From assembly GCA_029262915.1 (NCBI GenBank), contig JAJCYN010000292.1:1-5630 (forward strand): a stretch of 5,630 nucleotides of DNA, in the 5' to 3' direction. This stretch comes from Flavobacteriales bacterium. Lineage in GTDB: Bacteria > Bacteroidota > Bacteroidia > Flavobacteriales_E > Vicingaceae. The notes below the pieces were generated by a model, which searched no databases, was not told the origin of the DNA, and saw only the letters and a program-made list of their open reading frames with translations. The translations under genes and the position numbers were made by a program. Positions 1-5,630 of this stretch are shown piece after piece (the stretch's first letter is position 1; each line of letters starts with the position of its first letter).

Positions 1-16
1 TTGAATATTTTATCAT

Positions 17-24
17 TATCTTTG
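17..24 (+). promoter_or_regulatory. Candidate Bacteroidota -7 promoter box for the MbnP-like gene
   Basis: TATCTTTG matches the Bacteroidota -7 consensus TAnnTTTG at every fixed position. It would put the transcription start near position 31, leaving about 18-20 nt before the ATG at 50. The matching -33 TTG element would fall at or before the left edge of the window. The TTG at 1-3 is only 13 nt from the box, which is closer than usual. The box supports the ATG at 50 over the TTG at 26, because 26 would lie upstream of the predicted transcription start. Confidence 0.55.
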
Positions 25-49
25 TTTGATAACCTTATTGAAAACAAAG

Positions 50-901
50 ATGAAAACGAGAAAAATATTTTTTATTCTAACTATTACTATACTTTTACTG
101 GGAGTAATATCATGCTCTAAAAATGAAGGATGTACTGATCCTGCTGCTAATAATTTTGATATTGAAGCCGAAAAAGATGATGGTTCTTGTACTTATGACG
201 AAGTAAAAACTGAGGAACATTTAGAAACTCACTTAAATTTTAATTTCTCTCATAACTTCGATGGTGTTCCCGTTACTGCAGCTAATTTTAACCAATTTAA
301 TTTTATTAATGCTAATGGAGATACAATGAGTATTAGTAAATTAAGGTATTTAATTTCTGACATTAAACTATACACTACAAGTGGTGACAGCATTGTATTC
401 CCTGGTTATCAATTAATAGATTTGACCGATATTATGAGTTTAAACTATACACCTGGAGCGTTAGGGTTAGGTTCTTATGCTGGAATTGGATTTAACTTTG
501 GTTTCGATACTACTGATAATGCTGGTAATTATATCGATTTGAATTCAGCCAGCTGGAATTGGCCCGCTATGATTGGAGGTGGTTATCATAATATGCAATT
601 TGAAGGAAGATATAAACTCAACGGTGCTGATTCTTCCTTTGCTTTTCATAATGGAACAGCAAGTAATATGGGTAATCATGAACAAAACCACATTTCCATT
701 AGATTAGGTGCGGTTTCTTTTAACCAACACAATGTATCAATTAACATTAATATGAATATTGCTGAATGGTTTAGAAACCCTAATACCTGGGATTTAAATA
801 CAAATCATACTAATTTAATGATGAATTACACTGTTCAGAAAATGATGCAGACCAATGGTTATAATGTATTTAGCCTGGGATCTGTATTTCAAAAGCAATA
901 A
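50..901 (+). CDS. MbnP-like family lipoprotein (putative copper-binding) with N-terminal GCTDP module
   Basis: This 283-residue exported lipoprotein probably binds copper at the cell surface or in the periplasm. Residues 1-22 form a signal peptide with basic MKTRK, a hydrophobic core and lipobox GVISC (lipidated Cys22), followed by SKNE. Residues 27-49 form a short module, GCTDP...DDGSCTY, bounded by Cys28 and Cys47, a motif seen in many exported Bacteroidota proteins with no settled function. Residues about 60-280 fit the MbnP-like domain: an opening strand HLNFNFSHNFDG, YLISDIKL (100-107), GIGFNFGFD (145-153), the Trp-rich SASWNWP (166-172) followed by GGGYHNMQFEG, FAFHNGT (197-203) and HISIRLG (214-220). 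In characterised MbnP a Trp is oxidised to kynurenine by the di-heme enzyme MbnH and takes part in copper binding. W169 and W171 are the likely equivalents here, by inference. A di-heme peroxidase-family gene follows 80 bp downstream, which strengthens the call. I chose the ATG at 50 because it begins a clean signal peptide. An in-frame TTG at 26 would add eight residues and lies before the predicted transcript start. Family assignment is by motif recall, not by a search. Confidence 0.85.
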   Translation: MKTRKIFFILTITILLLGVISCSKNEGCTDPAANNFDIEAEKDDGSCTYDEVKTEEHLETHLNFNFSHNFDGVPVTAANFNQFNFINANGDTMSISKLRYLISDIKLYTTSGDSIVFPGYQLIDLTDIMSLNYTPGALGLGSYAGIGFNFGFDTTDNAGNYIDLNSASWNWPAMIGGGYHNMQFEGRYKLNGADSSFAFHNGTASNMGNHEQNHISIRLGAVSFNQHNVSININMNIAEWFRNPNTWDLNTNHTNLMMNYTVQKMMQTNGYNVFSLGSVFQKQ

Positions 902-912
902 ATAATATGATA

Positions 913-948
913 AATAGTGATGATAAATATCATTTTATCATCACTGTT
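913..948 (+). terminator. Strong intergenic hairpin, possible terminator or mRNA-stabilising element
   Basis: The arms AGTGATGATAAA (916-927) and TTTATCATCACT (934-945) are perfectly complementary over 12 bp around a 6-nt loop (928-933). One G-U and two A-U pairs extend the stem to 15 bp (913-927 with 934-948). It begins 11 bp after the MbnP-like stop codon. The stem is AT-rich and no uninterrupted T-run follows directly; the next T-rich stretch is at 960-969. It could therefore be a weak intrinsic terminator, a processing or stability hairpin on a two-gene transcript, or a protein-binding inverted repeat. The structure is certain, the function is not. Confidence 0.55.
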
Positions 949-955
949 CACTAGT

Positions 956-963
956 TAACTTTG
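956..963 (+). promoter_or_regulatory. Candidate Bacteroidota -7 promoter box for the di-heme peroxidase gene
   Basis: TAACTTTG matches the TAnnTTTG consensus fully and sits 8 bp after the hairpin. It would start transcription near 970, about 12 nt before the TTG start codon at 982. No TTG is seen at the expected -33 distance, where the sequence is the right arm of the hairpin. It is therefore either a promoter with a weak upstream element or a chance match in AT-rich DNA. Confidence 0.4.
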
Positions 964-981
964 TCTTTTAATAAATAATTC

Positions 982-2082
982 TTGAGCAAAACTGTATATA
1001 CCATAGTATCTATTATTTTTCTTTCTCTTTTTTCATGCTCTAAAAAAGAAGAATCGGTTCCTATACCCGAACCTTTAAACCAGCAAGCTAACACTCCTAC
1101 ACTTTCCCCTTTGCAAATTCCTCAATTATTTTTACAATTCATTAATCCTCCAATAATTCCAGTAAATAACCCTCAAACTATTGAAGGAATAGCATTAGGA
1201 AGAAAATTATTTTATGATCCTATTTTATCTGGAGACGGAACTCAAGCTTGTGCTACTTGCCATGCTCCTGAACTAGCATTCACAGACACCAATCAATTTA
1301 GTACAGGAATCACTATGCTTCAAGGAAATAGAAATTCAATGGCTATTTTTAATGCTGCTTGGAATTGGAATAATAAGTTCTTTTGGGATGGCAGAGCAAA
1401 CAGTTTAGAAAATCAAGCTTTAGGTCCAGTTGTAAATCCTATTGAAATGAATAACACATGGAATAATGCCGTTGCAAGCCTACAAGCAGACGCAATATAT
1501 CCTGATATGTTTAATGATGCTTTTGGAACTACTATTATAGACTCTAATTTAGTTACTATGGCAATTGCTCAATTTGAGAGAACACTTATTTCTGCTAATT
1601 CAAGGTTTGACCAATTCCAAATGAATCAAATAGCTTTAACTCCATCAGAGTCTAGTGGTTTTGATATTTTCATGAATTCTCTTAAAGGAGATTGTTTTCA
1701 TTGTCATGGTAGTGCTACTAATCCTTTATGGACAGACAACCTATTTCATAATAATGGTTTAGATGCTACATTTACTGATTTAGGATTAGGGGCAATAACA
1801 GGAAACCCTGCTGACAATGGTAAATTTAAAACTCCATCTTTAAGGAATTTAGCTTTTACCGCTCCTTATATGCATGATGGAAGATTTGCTACATTAGATG
1901 AAGTAATAGATCAATATAGTACTGGCCTAGTTAACTCACCTACTATAGATCCGCTAATGCAATTAATTGGACAAGGTGGATCTCAATTGACTCCTTCTGA
2001 AAAGGCTGACTTAAAGGCATTTCTTTTATCGTTAAGTGATAATGATTTTATTTCGAATCCAAATTTTCAAGCTCCACAATAA
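982..2082 (+). CDS. Di-heme cytochrome c peroxidase / MauG-MbnH superfamily lipoprotein
   Basis: This 366-residue exported di-heme c-type cytochrome belongs to the bacterial cytochrome c peroxidase/MauG superfamily. The family either reduces hydrogen peroxide with electrons from small donors or oxidises residues of a partner protein. A signal peptide with lipobox LFSC (lipidated Cys19) is followed by SKKEE. The first heme site is CATCH (90-94), in the usual setting ALGRKLFYDPILSGDGT...CATCH. The second is CFHCH (238-242). FFWDGRA (133-139) carries Trp135, the expected inter-heme tryptophan. LGPVVNPIEM (148-157) and APYMHDGRF (294-302) are further family signatures, and Met297 is the likely distal ligand of one heme. 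Length is normal for the family. TTG at 982 is the only plausible start: an in-frame stop lies at 976-978 and the signal peptide begins at once. The gene follows an MbnP-like gene, as MbnH genes do, so its substrate may be that lipoprotein rather than only peroxide. Met at the distal position, where MauG has Tyr, keeps an ordinary peroxidase role open. The family is very secure; the exact activity is inferred. Confidence 0.95.
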   Translation: MSKTVYTIVSIIFLSLFSCSKKEESVPIPEPLNQQANTPTLSPLQIPQLFLQFINPPIIPVNNPQTIEGIALGRKLFYDPILSGDGTQACATCHAPELAFTDTNQFSTGITMLQGNRNSMAIFNAAWNWNNKFFWDGRANSLENQALGPVVNPIEMNNTWNNAVASLQADAIYPDMFNDAFGTTIIDSNLVTMAIAQFERTLISANSRFDQFQMNQIALTPSESSGFDIFMNSLKGDCFHCHGSATNPLWTDNLFHNNGLDATFTDLGLGAITGNPADNGKFKTPSLRNLAFTAPYMHDGRFATLDEVIDQYSTGLVNSPTIDPLMQLIGQGGSQLTPSEKADLKAFLLSLSDNDFISNPNFQAPQ

Positions 2083-2090
2083 AACACTTA

Positions 2091-4331
2091 CTACTCTTTA
2101 ATTATTTTGTAAACAACATTACTAATTTCATTAGAAAACTGTACTAAATAAACTCCTCTGGCGTAATTAGCTAAGTCAATAGTTAAGCTTTTATGATTTG
2201 GCTTTTGTGTATTTATTACTTTGCCAAGCATATCAGAAATTCTAATAGTAGAATTATTTAAATCATTATTTCCTAAATCAATGGTAATATTATTTTTTGT
2301 TGGATTTGGATAAATATTAATCGTTTCTAATTCACCTCCATTTGGTGTAACAGAAATGTTTAAACCTCCTTTATAAAAAGCAACACCTCCAGAAAAACTA
2401 CCAACCAACATATCTAATTCCCCATTATTAGTAACATCAGCTAAACTAACAAAAGAACGGCTTCCCTCCCAAATATTTAAATACATTGAGTCAATTAAAT
2501 TGAAAGTCCCTCCTAAATTTCCATCTATATTATCATAATAGTATAAATATCCATTTGTTGCCCCTGCCATCATTTTATAGGTTCCAGCATCATCAAAAAT
2601 GAATGGAGTACTATTGCCATTAAATTCATTATACCTCCTAGTTTTAGCATATCCTAATGAATCTGTTTGGAAATCAAAAATGGGGGAACTAACGGTTCCC
2701 GAATTTTTGTAATAACTAATATAACCGTTTCTATTTCCTATTACTAAGTCTAGCAAATTATCCCTGTCTAAATCTATTAACTGAGGTGAGGCATAGTTTC
2801 CAATATCAATACCAAAATATTCTGGTGTAGTTAATACAAAAGTAGCAGTATTGCCAGCACCAGCTGTATTTGTAAAATAATGTAGGTGTCCAAAATAATC
2901 ACCCACAATCATATCCATATCTCCATCTCCATCAACATCTCCAAAAGTTGGTATTAATCTTAAAGTGGGTTGATTTCCAGCCAAATCCAAATTCATTGTG
3001 GAAATATTAGCAAAATCACTATTTACTAACCGATAAGCAGGAATTGATGGAGTTCCAACATTTTCGTACAACTGCAATGCCGATTTATAACCCAATACAC
3101 CTACTGATGGATCAAAATCACCATAATTACCACTAACAATATCCATCAATCCATCAACATTATAATCAAAAAATACGGGATGAGCTCCTTCTCCCAATTC
3201 AATCATTCCATCCTGTAAAAAGCTTGTATTTAATAAATCAAAATCTGGATAGTTATCGGCATCATTATTTTTATAATACCATACATTATCACTGTTTTTG
3301 CAACCAAAAAAACAATTATTTGAAACTATTAAATCTTTTACGTTATCATTATTTACATCTAAATAAAATCCTGCTGGAAAAACATTTATATCCACCGCTG
3401 AAGTAGCTAAATTATTCGCAGGAAAAAGACTATCCTGGTTAATCATTGATGAAGCGGTTAAATTAAGACTAGTATCGTTATTCCGTAGTAACAATAAGTT
3501 GTTAAAAGAAACATCGCCAAGTACCAAATCTTTCGTATTATTAGAATCAACATCTAAAGTTAAAAGGGTTGACCCAGCATGCTTATTTCCTCCTTCATTT
3601 TTCTCAGGATTAGTAACATTAAAGGTACACGTATCATACAGTGTAACACTATTGCTACTAAAATTTTCTCTAAAAAAACCCCAACATTGATTTCTTAACT
3701 CAAAATTCAAACTATCACAAGTACCATAAGTTTCCATAGATAAATTTTTGTGATATTCAACATAAGAACCTGTTATGCTAAAAGTTAGAATATCTAAATC
3801 ACCATCTCCGTCAATATCGTCAATTGCAGGAATATCTGCTATACTCACAAACAGGTTAATAAAATTTGGTTGAAAATTAGAAAACAATAAACTTGTTTGA
3901 AGAGAAAATGTCAAACTCGTAGTAGATGTATTTTTATACACTGCCATTCCTCCAGAGGAATATGAAAAAATATCCATCTTACCATCACAATTGTAATCAC
4001 GTAGTAATACCCAATCATGTAAGTCAGGAAAATCTTGTATGTATTCAGGAGCATGAGTATAACTTACTTGATTTGCAACTCCATTATTTATGAAAGGAAC
4101 AATCCTATTGTCTTGCTTATCAAATACAAAAAGGTCTTTAATTCCGTCTAAATTTAAATCAATTTCAGAAAATTGCACATAATTAAACCCTCCTGCCCAA
4201 GGATTTTTTAGCGTATCTCCATTACTTTTTAAAACAACAACATTATCATTTCTGAAAAAATTGACCTGAGCATTTACACCAAATACGATTAAGCACAAAA
4301 GCACACTAACAAAATTTTTAAAACTAGTCAT
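2091..4331 (-). CDS. T9SS-exported VCBS/FG-GAP repeat protein with type A C-terminal sorting domain
   Basis: This 746-residue protein is probably secreted or surface-attached. No enzymatic motif is seen, so a structural, adhesive or ligand-binding role is likely, but its target is unknown. A signal peptide covers residues 1-21, with likely cleavage after VNA, before Gln22. The body is a series of repeats with Ca-binding loops of the form D-x-[DN]-x-[DN]-x-x-x-D, starting near residues 58, 112, 172, 260, 325, 389, 465, 520 and 632. The best examples are DIDGDGDLD and DVDGDGDMD. Each loop is usually followed by a hydrophobic strand and then an aromatic or aliphatic YYKN-like strand, as in VCBS/FG-GAP beta-propellers. 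A repeat near 580-600 keeps the YLYYYDN strand but has lost its loop. Residues about 200-245 form an insertion with Cys205, Cys216 and Cys235, and a further Cys pair is at 340/344. Residues 671-746 are a T9SS type A sorting domain: INIYPNPT, ISDMLGKVI, ARGVYLVQF and a short basic end. The gene converges on the peroxidase gene with 8 bp between stop codons, leaving no room for a separate terminator. It lies 63 bp downstream of another T9SS cargo gene on the same strand. Confidence 0.93.
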   Translation of the reverse strand: MTSFKNFVSVLLCLIVFGVNAQVNFFRNDNVVVLKSNGDTLKNPWAGGFNYVQFSEIDLNLDGIKDLFVFDKQDNRIVPFINNGVANQVSYTHAPEYIQDFPDLHDWVLLRDYNCDGKMDIFSYSSGGMAVYKNTSTTSLTFSLQTSLLFSNFQPNFINLFVSIADIPAIDDIDGDGDLDILTFSITGSYVEYHKNLSMETYGTCDSLNFELRNQCWGFFRENFSSNSVTLYDTCTFNVTNPEKNEGGNKHAGSTLLTLDVDSNNTKDLVLGDVSFNNLLLLRNNDTSLNLTASSMINQDSLFPANNLATSAVDINVFPAGFYLDVNNDNVKDLIVSNNCFFGCKNSDNVWYYKNNDADNYPDFDLLNTSFLQDGMIELGEGAHPVFFDYNVDGLMDIVSGNYGDFDPSVGVLGYKSALQLYENVGTPSIPAYRLVNSDFANISTMNLDLAGNQPTLRLIPTFGDVDGDGDMDMIVGDYFGHLHYFTNTAGAGNTATFVLTTPEYFGIDIGNYASPQLIDLDRDNLLDLVIGNRNGYISYYKNSGTVSSPIFDFQTDSLGYAKTRRYNEFNGNSTPFIFDDAGTYKMMAGATNGYLYYYDNIDGNLGGTFNLIDSMYLNIWEGSRSFVSLADVTNNGELDMLVGSFSGGVAFYKGGLNISVTPNGGELETINIYPNPTKNNITIDLGNNDLNNSTIRISDMLGKVINTQKPNHKSLTIDLANYARGVYLVQFSNEISNVVYKIIKE

Positions 4332-4358
4332 GGTATAATCTTTAAGTAAAAAACACTT

Positions 4359-4366
4359 TAAAGTTA
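4359..4366 (-). promoter_or_regulatory. Weak candidate -7 box upstream of the VCBS-repeat gene
   Basis: Read on the minus strand this is TAACTTTA, one mismatch from the TAnnTTTG consensus. It would start transcription roughly 20 nt before the ATG at 4331. It overlaps a perfect 10-bp palindrome, ACTTTAAAGT (4355-4364). No well-spaced TTG is found: the nearest is 12 nt upstream, closer than usual. The VCBS gene could instead be read through from the gene upstream, since the 63-bp gap shows no clear terminator. Confidence 0.25.
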
Positions 4367-4394
4367 CTAGAAATTTAACAACTGTACTCGAAAA

Positions 4395-5630
4395 TTAAAA
4401 CTTAACCACTTTTTTAGTTTTAATCAACTCTCCATCACCATAAACATTTATAAAATAAATGCCCCTTTTATAGCTATTTTTAAAATGGATTAATGAAGTA
4501 TTGTTAAACGCTATACTTTCAATTCTCTTACCAGTAATTTCATAAATTTCAACGCGTACGTTTTCAATTATGGTACTCAAATTAATAGTTAACTCATCAT
4601 TAAACGGATTTGGATAAATGGAAAGAGTGGGTTTAGAAATATTATCTGCAATACCAACTGCTCCCATTTCAACAACTTCAAATTTATCAAACCCAGCTTC
4701 TGTCCAGTTTCCTGGAGATTGATCTATTGCCCTAACAGTAATTTGCATATTATTGGTTAAAGACATAAAATCCAATACTCTTTTTGATTTAGTGACCCAA
4801 GTCGATACATCGGGGTCATTTACATCGGCAAAATCAATAACACTAGAAGTTACTCCATTAGATAATGTTACAATTACAGAATCATTTGGAGTTCCAGCTC
4901 CACCTGCATTGTAAAACCAACGACTAAAGTTTACGAAAGGGTCCAAATAAGACGATAAATCAAAAACAGGGGAAATTAAAACAACCGTTCCTCCATCTAT
5001 ATCATCAGTCCAAACATTTCCTCCTCCGTTTCCAGTTACATAAGCTTCACCACCACAATCATTGCTTACATCGTTACCAGGGTTTCCAGGAGTACCTCCC
5101 CCAGAAAATGTTCCTATAGGAATTCCTCTTTCCCAATCTCCAGAAATAGCTGAAGAAGTAGTAAACCAAGAATGATCAAAAATAAAATCATCATAATAAC
5201 CAGTTGCCAATTGATAAATATGAGGATTTCCTGATGTTGCAAGGTTTTGATTATTTAGACATAATTGACTGAAACCCCATTTCCCAACAAAAACGTCATA
5301 GAATCCTTCTATAAACCCAGGTATCGAAAAATTGCCCGCTATATCAGTTTGTACTGTGATAGTAAAAGCCGGACTCCATATCTTAATTTTAGCATTTGGA
5401 ATAGGGTTGGAAGTAGAAGTCTCTATTACCTGACCTTGTAATGTAAATGATACTAAAGGTTTTAACTCTACATTCAACGTTGTAGTATTACCAGAAGTAA
5501 GCACTACTCCGGTAATAGTTTTTGTTTCATATCCAAATTTAGAATAAGTAACATTATAGGTTCCCGCAGTAACTATACCTGTTTGGTAATTTCCTAATAT
5601 ATTAGTACTCGTTATGGCACTGGTAGAAAC
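4395..5630 (-). CDS. C-terminal part of a T9SS-exported protein with carboxypeptidase-regulatory-like domains (5' end outside window)
   Basis: The reading frame stays open to the right edge, so this is the last 411 residues of a longer gene. Visible residues 1-58 (for example GTYNVTYSKFGYETKT, then GVVLTSGNTTTLNVEL) and about 62-142 (GQVIETST..PIPNAKIKI, TDIAGNFSIPGF) are two beta-sandwich domains of the carboxypeptidase-regulatory-like type. Residues about 145-319 form a beta-rich domain with DDFIFDHSWFTT, GDWERGIPIGT, NDCGGEAYVTGNGGG, LISPVFDLSSY and EAGFDKFEV. From memory, this pattern is common at the C-terminus of secreted Bacteroidota proteins, including M14-type zinc carboxypeptidases. 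Residues about 335-411 are a T9SS type A sorting domain with LSIYPNPFNDELTI, YEITGKRI, KRGIYFINV and the basic end KTKKVVKF. The product is therefore secreted or anchored at the surface. No catalytic residues are visible, so a peptidase identity is only a guess. A GTG codon at 5502-5504 is internal, because the same domain continues upstream of it. It may be co-transcribed with the downstream VCBS-repeat gene. Confidence 0.88.
   Translation of the reverse strand, partial: VSTSAITSTNILGNYQTGIVTAGTYNVTYSKFGYETKTITGVVLTSGNTTTLNVELKPLVSFTLQGQVIETSTSNPIPNAKIKIWSPAFTITVQTDIAGNFSIPGFIEGFYDVFVGKWGFSQLCLNNQNLATSGNPHIYQLATGYYDDFIFDHSWFTTSSAISGDWERGIPIGTFSGGGTPGNPGNDVSNDCGGEAYVTGNGGGNVWTDDIDGGTVVLISPVFDLSSYLDPFVNFSRWFYNAGGAGTPNDSVIVTLSNGVTSSVIDFADVNDPDVSTWVTKSKRVLDFMSLTNNMQITVRAIDQSPGNWTEAGFDKFEVVEMGAVGIADNISKPTLSIYPNPFNDELTINLSTIIENVRVEIYEITGKRIESIAFNNTSLIHFKNSYKRGIYFINVYGDGELIKTKKVVKF

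Noticed and set aside
26..49. In-frame TTG at 26 as the start of the MbnP-like gene
   Set aside because: It lies at the end of the TATCTTTG box and before the predicted transcript start. The ATG at 50 gives a textbook lipoprotein signal.
953..960. Palindrome AGTTAACT as an operator
   Set aside because: Eight base pairs with no spacer in AT-rich DNA is expected by chance, and it overlaps the candidate -7 box.
2760..3160. Repeated CCATC-type stretches suggesting a DNA repeat array
   Set aside because: They are the reverse complement of codons for the D-G-D-x-D calcium loops, and are explained by protein repeats.
3224..3406. Plus-strand open frame of 60 codons
   Set aside because: It lies wholly inside the VCBS-repeat gene on the other strand. 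Its Tyr/His/Leu-rich product looks like the antisense of Asp/Asn-rich repeats.
3499..3690. Plus-strand open frame of 63 codons
   Set aside because: It is antisense to the same repeat gene, with no start context or recognisable domain.
4345..4368. Possible terminator hairpin after the right-hand gene (AGTAA/TTACT)
   Set aside because: The stem is only 5 bp around a 14-nt loop in AT-rich DNA, too weak to support.
5502..5504. GTG codon as the start of the right-hand minus-strand gene
   Set aside because: The frame continues without a stop to the window edge, and the upstream residues complete a carboxypeptidase-regulatory-like domain.

Overview
The window looks like chromosomal DNA from a Bacteroidota bacterium, most likely a member of Flavobacteriales. 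The DNA is AT-rich. Two proteins have lipoprotein signals ending in SCSK, two large proteins end in type A C-terminal sorting domains of the type IX secretion system (T9SS), and two upstream regions carry the Bacteroidota -7 promoter box TAnnTTTG. I cannot name a genus from this sequence.

Left part (1-2082, plus strand). Two genes lie head to tail, 80 bp apart. The first (50-901) encodes a surface or periplasmic lipoprotein of the MbnP-like family, preceded by a short Cys-bounded GCTDP...DDGSC module. The second (982-2082, TTG start) encodes a di-heme cytochrome c peroxidase/MauG-superfamily lipoprotein with two CxxCH heme sites. This pairing mirrors the MbnP/MbnH pair of methanobactin gene clusters, where the di-heme enzyme converts a tryptophan of MbnP to kynurenine to make a copper site. 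No methanobactin biosynthesis gene is visible here, so the pair appears stand-alone. Between the genes are a strong AT-rich hairpin (913-948) and a TAACTTTG box (956-963), so the second gene may have its own promoter.

Right part (2091-5630, minus strand). Two genes run toward the left. A 746-residue T9SS-exported protein made of about ten VCBS/FG-GAP-type repeats (2091-4331) ends only 8 bp from the peroxidase gene, in a convergent arrangement. Upstream of it is the C-terminal 411 residues of a second T9SS cargo (4395-5630), with two carboxypeptidase-regulatory-like domains, a beta-rich domain and a sorting domain. Its start, and any catalytic domain, lie outside the window.

All four products are predicted to be exported, either as lipoproteins or through T9SS. 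Nothing in the sequence ties the right-hand pair functionally to the left-hand pair. I saw no RNA gene, CRISPR array or insertion sequence, and no gene-free stretch exceeds 100 bp. The MbnP/di-heme enzyme pair is the most interesting system. It belongs to known families, but its role in this type of organism is, to my knowledge, not established.
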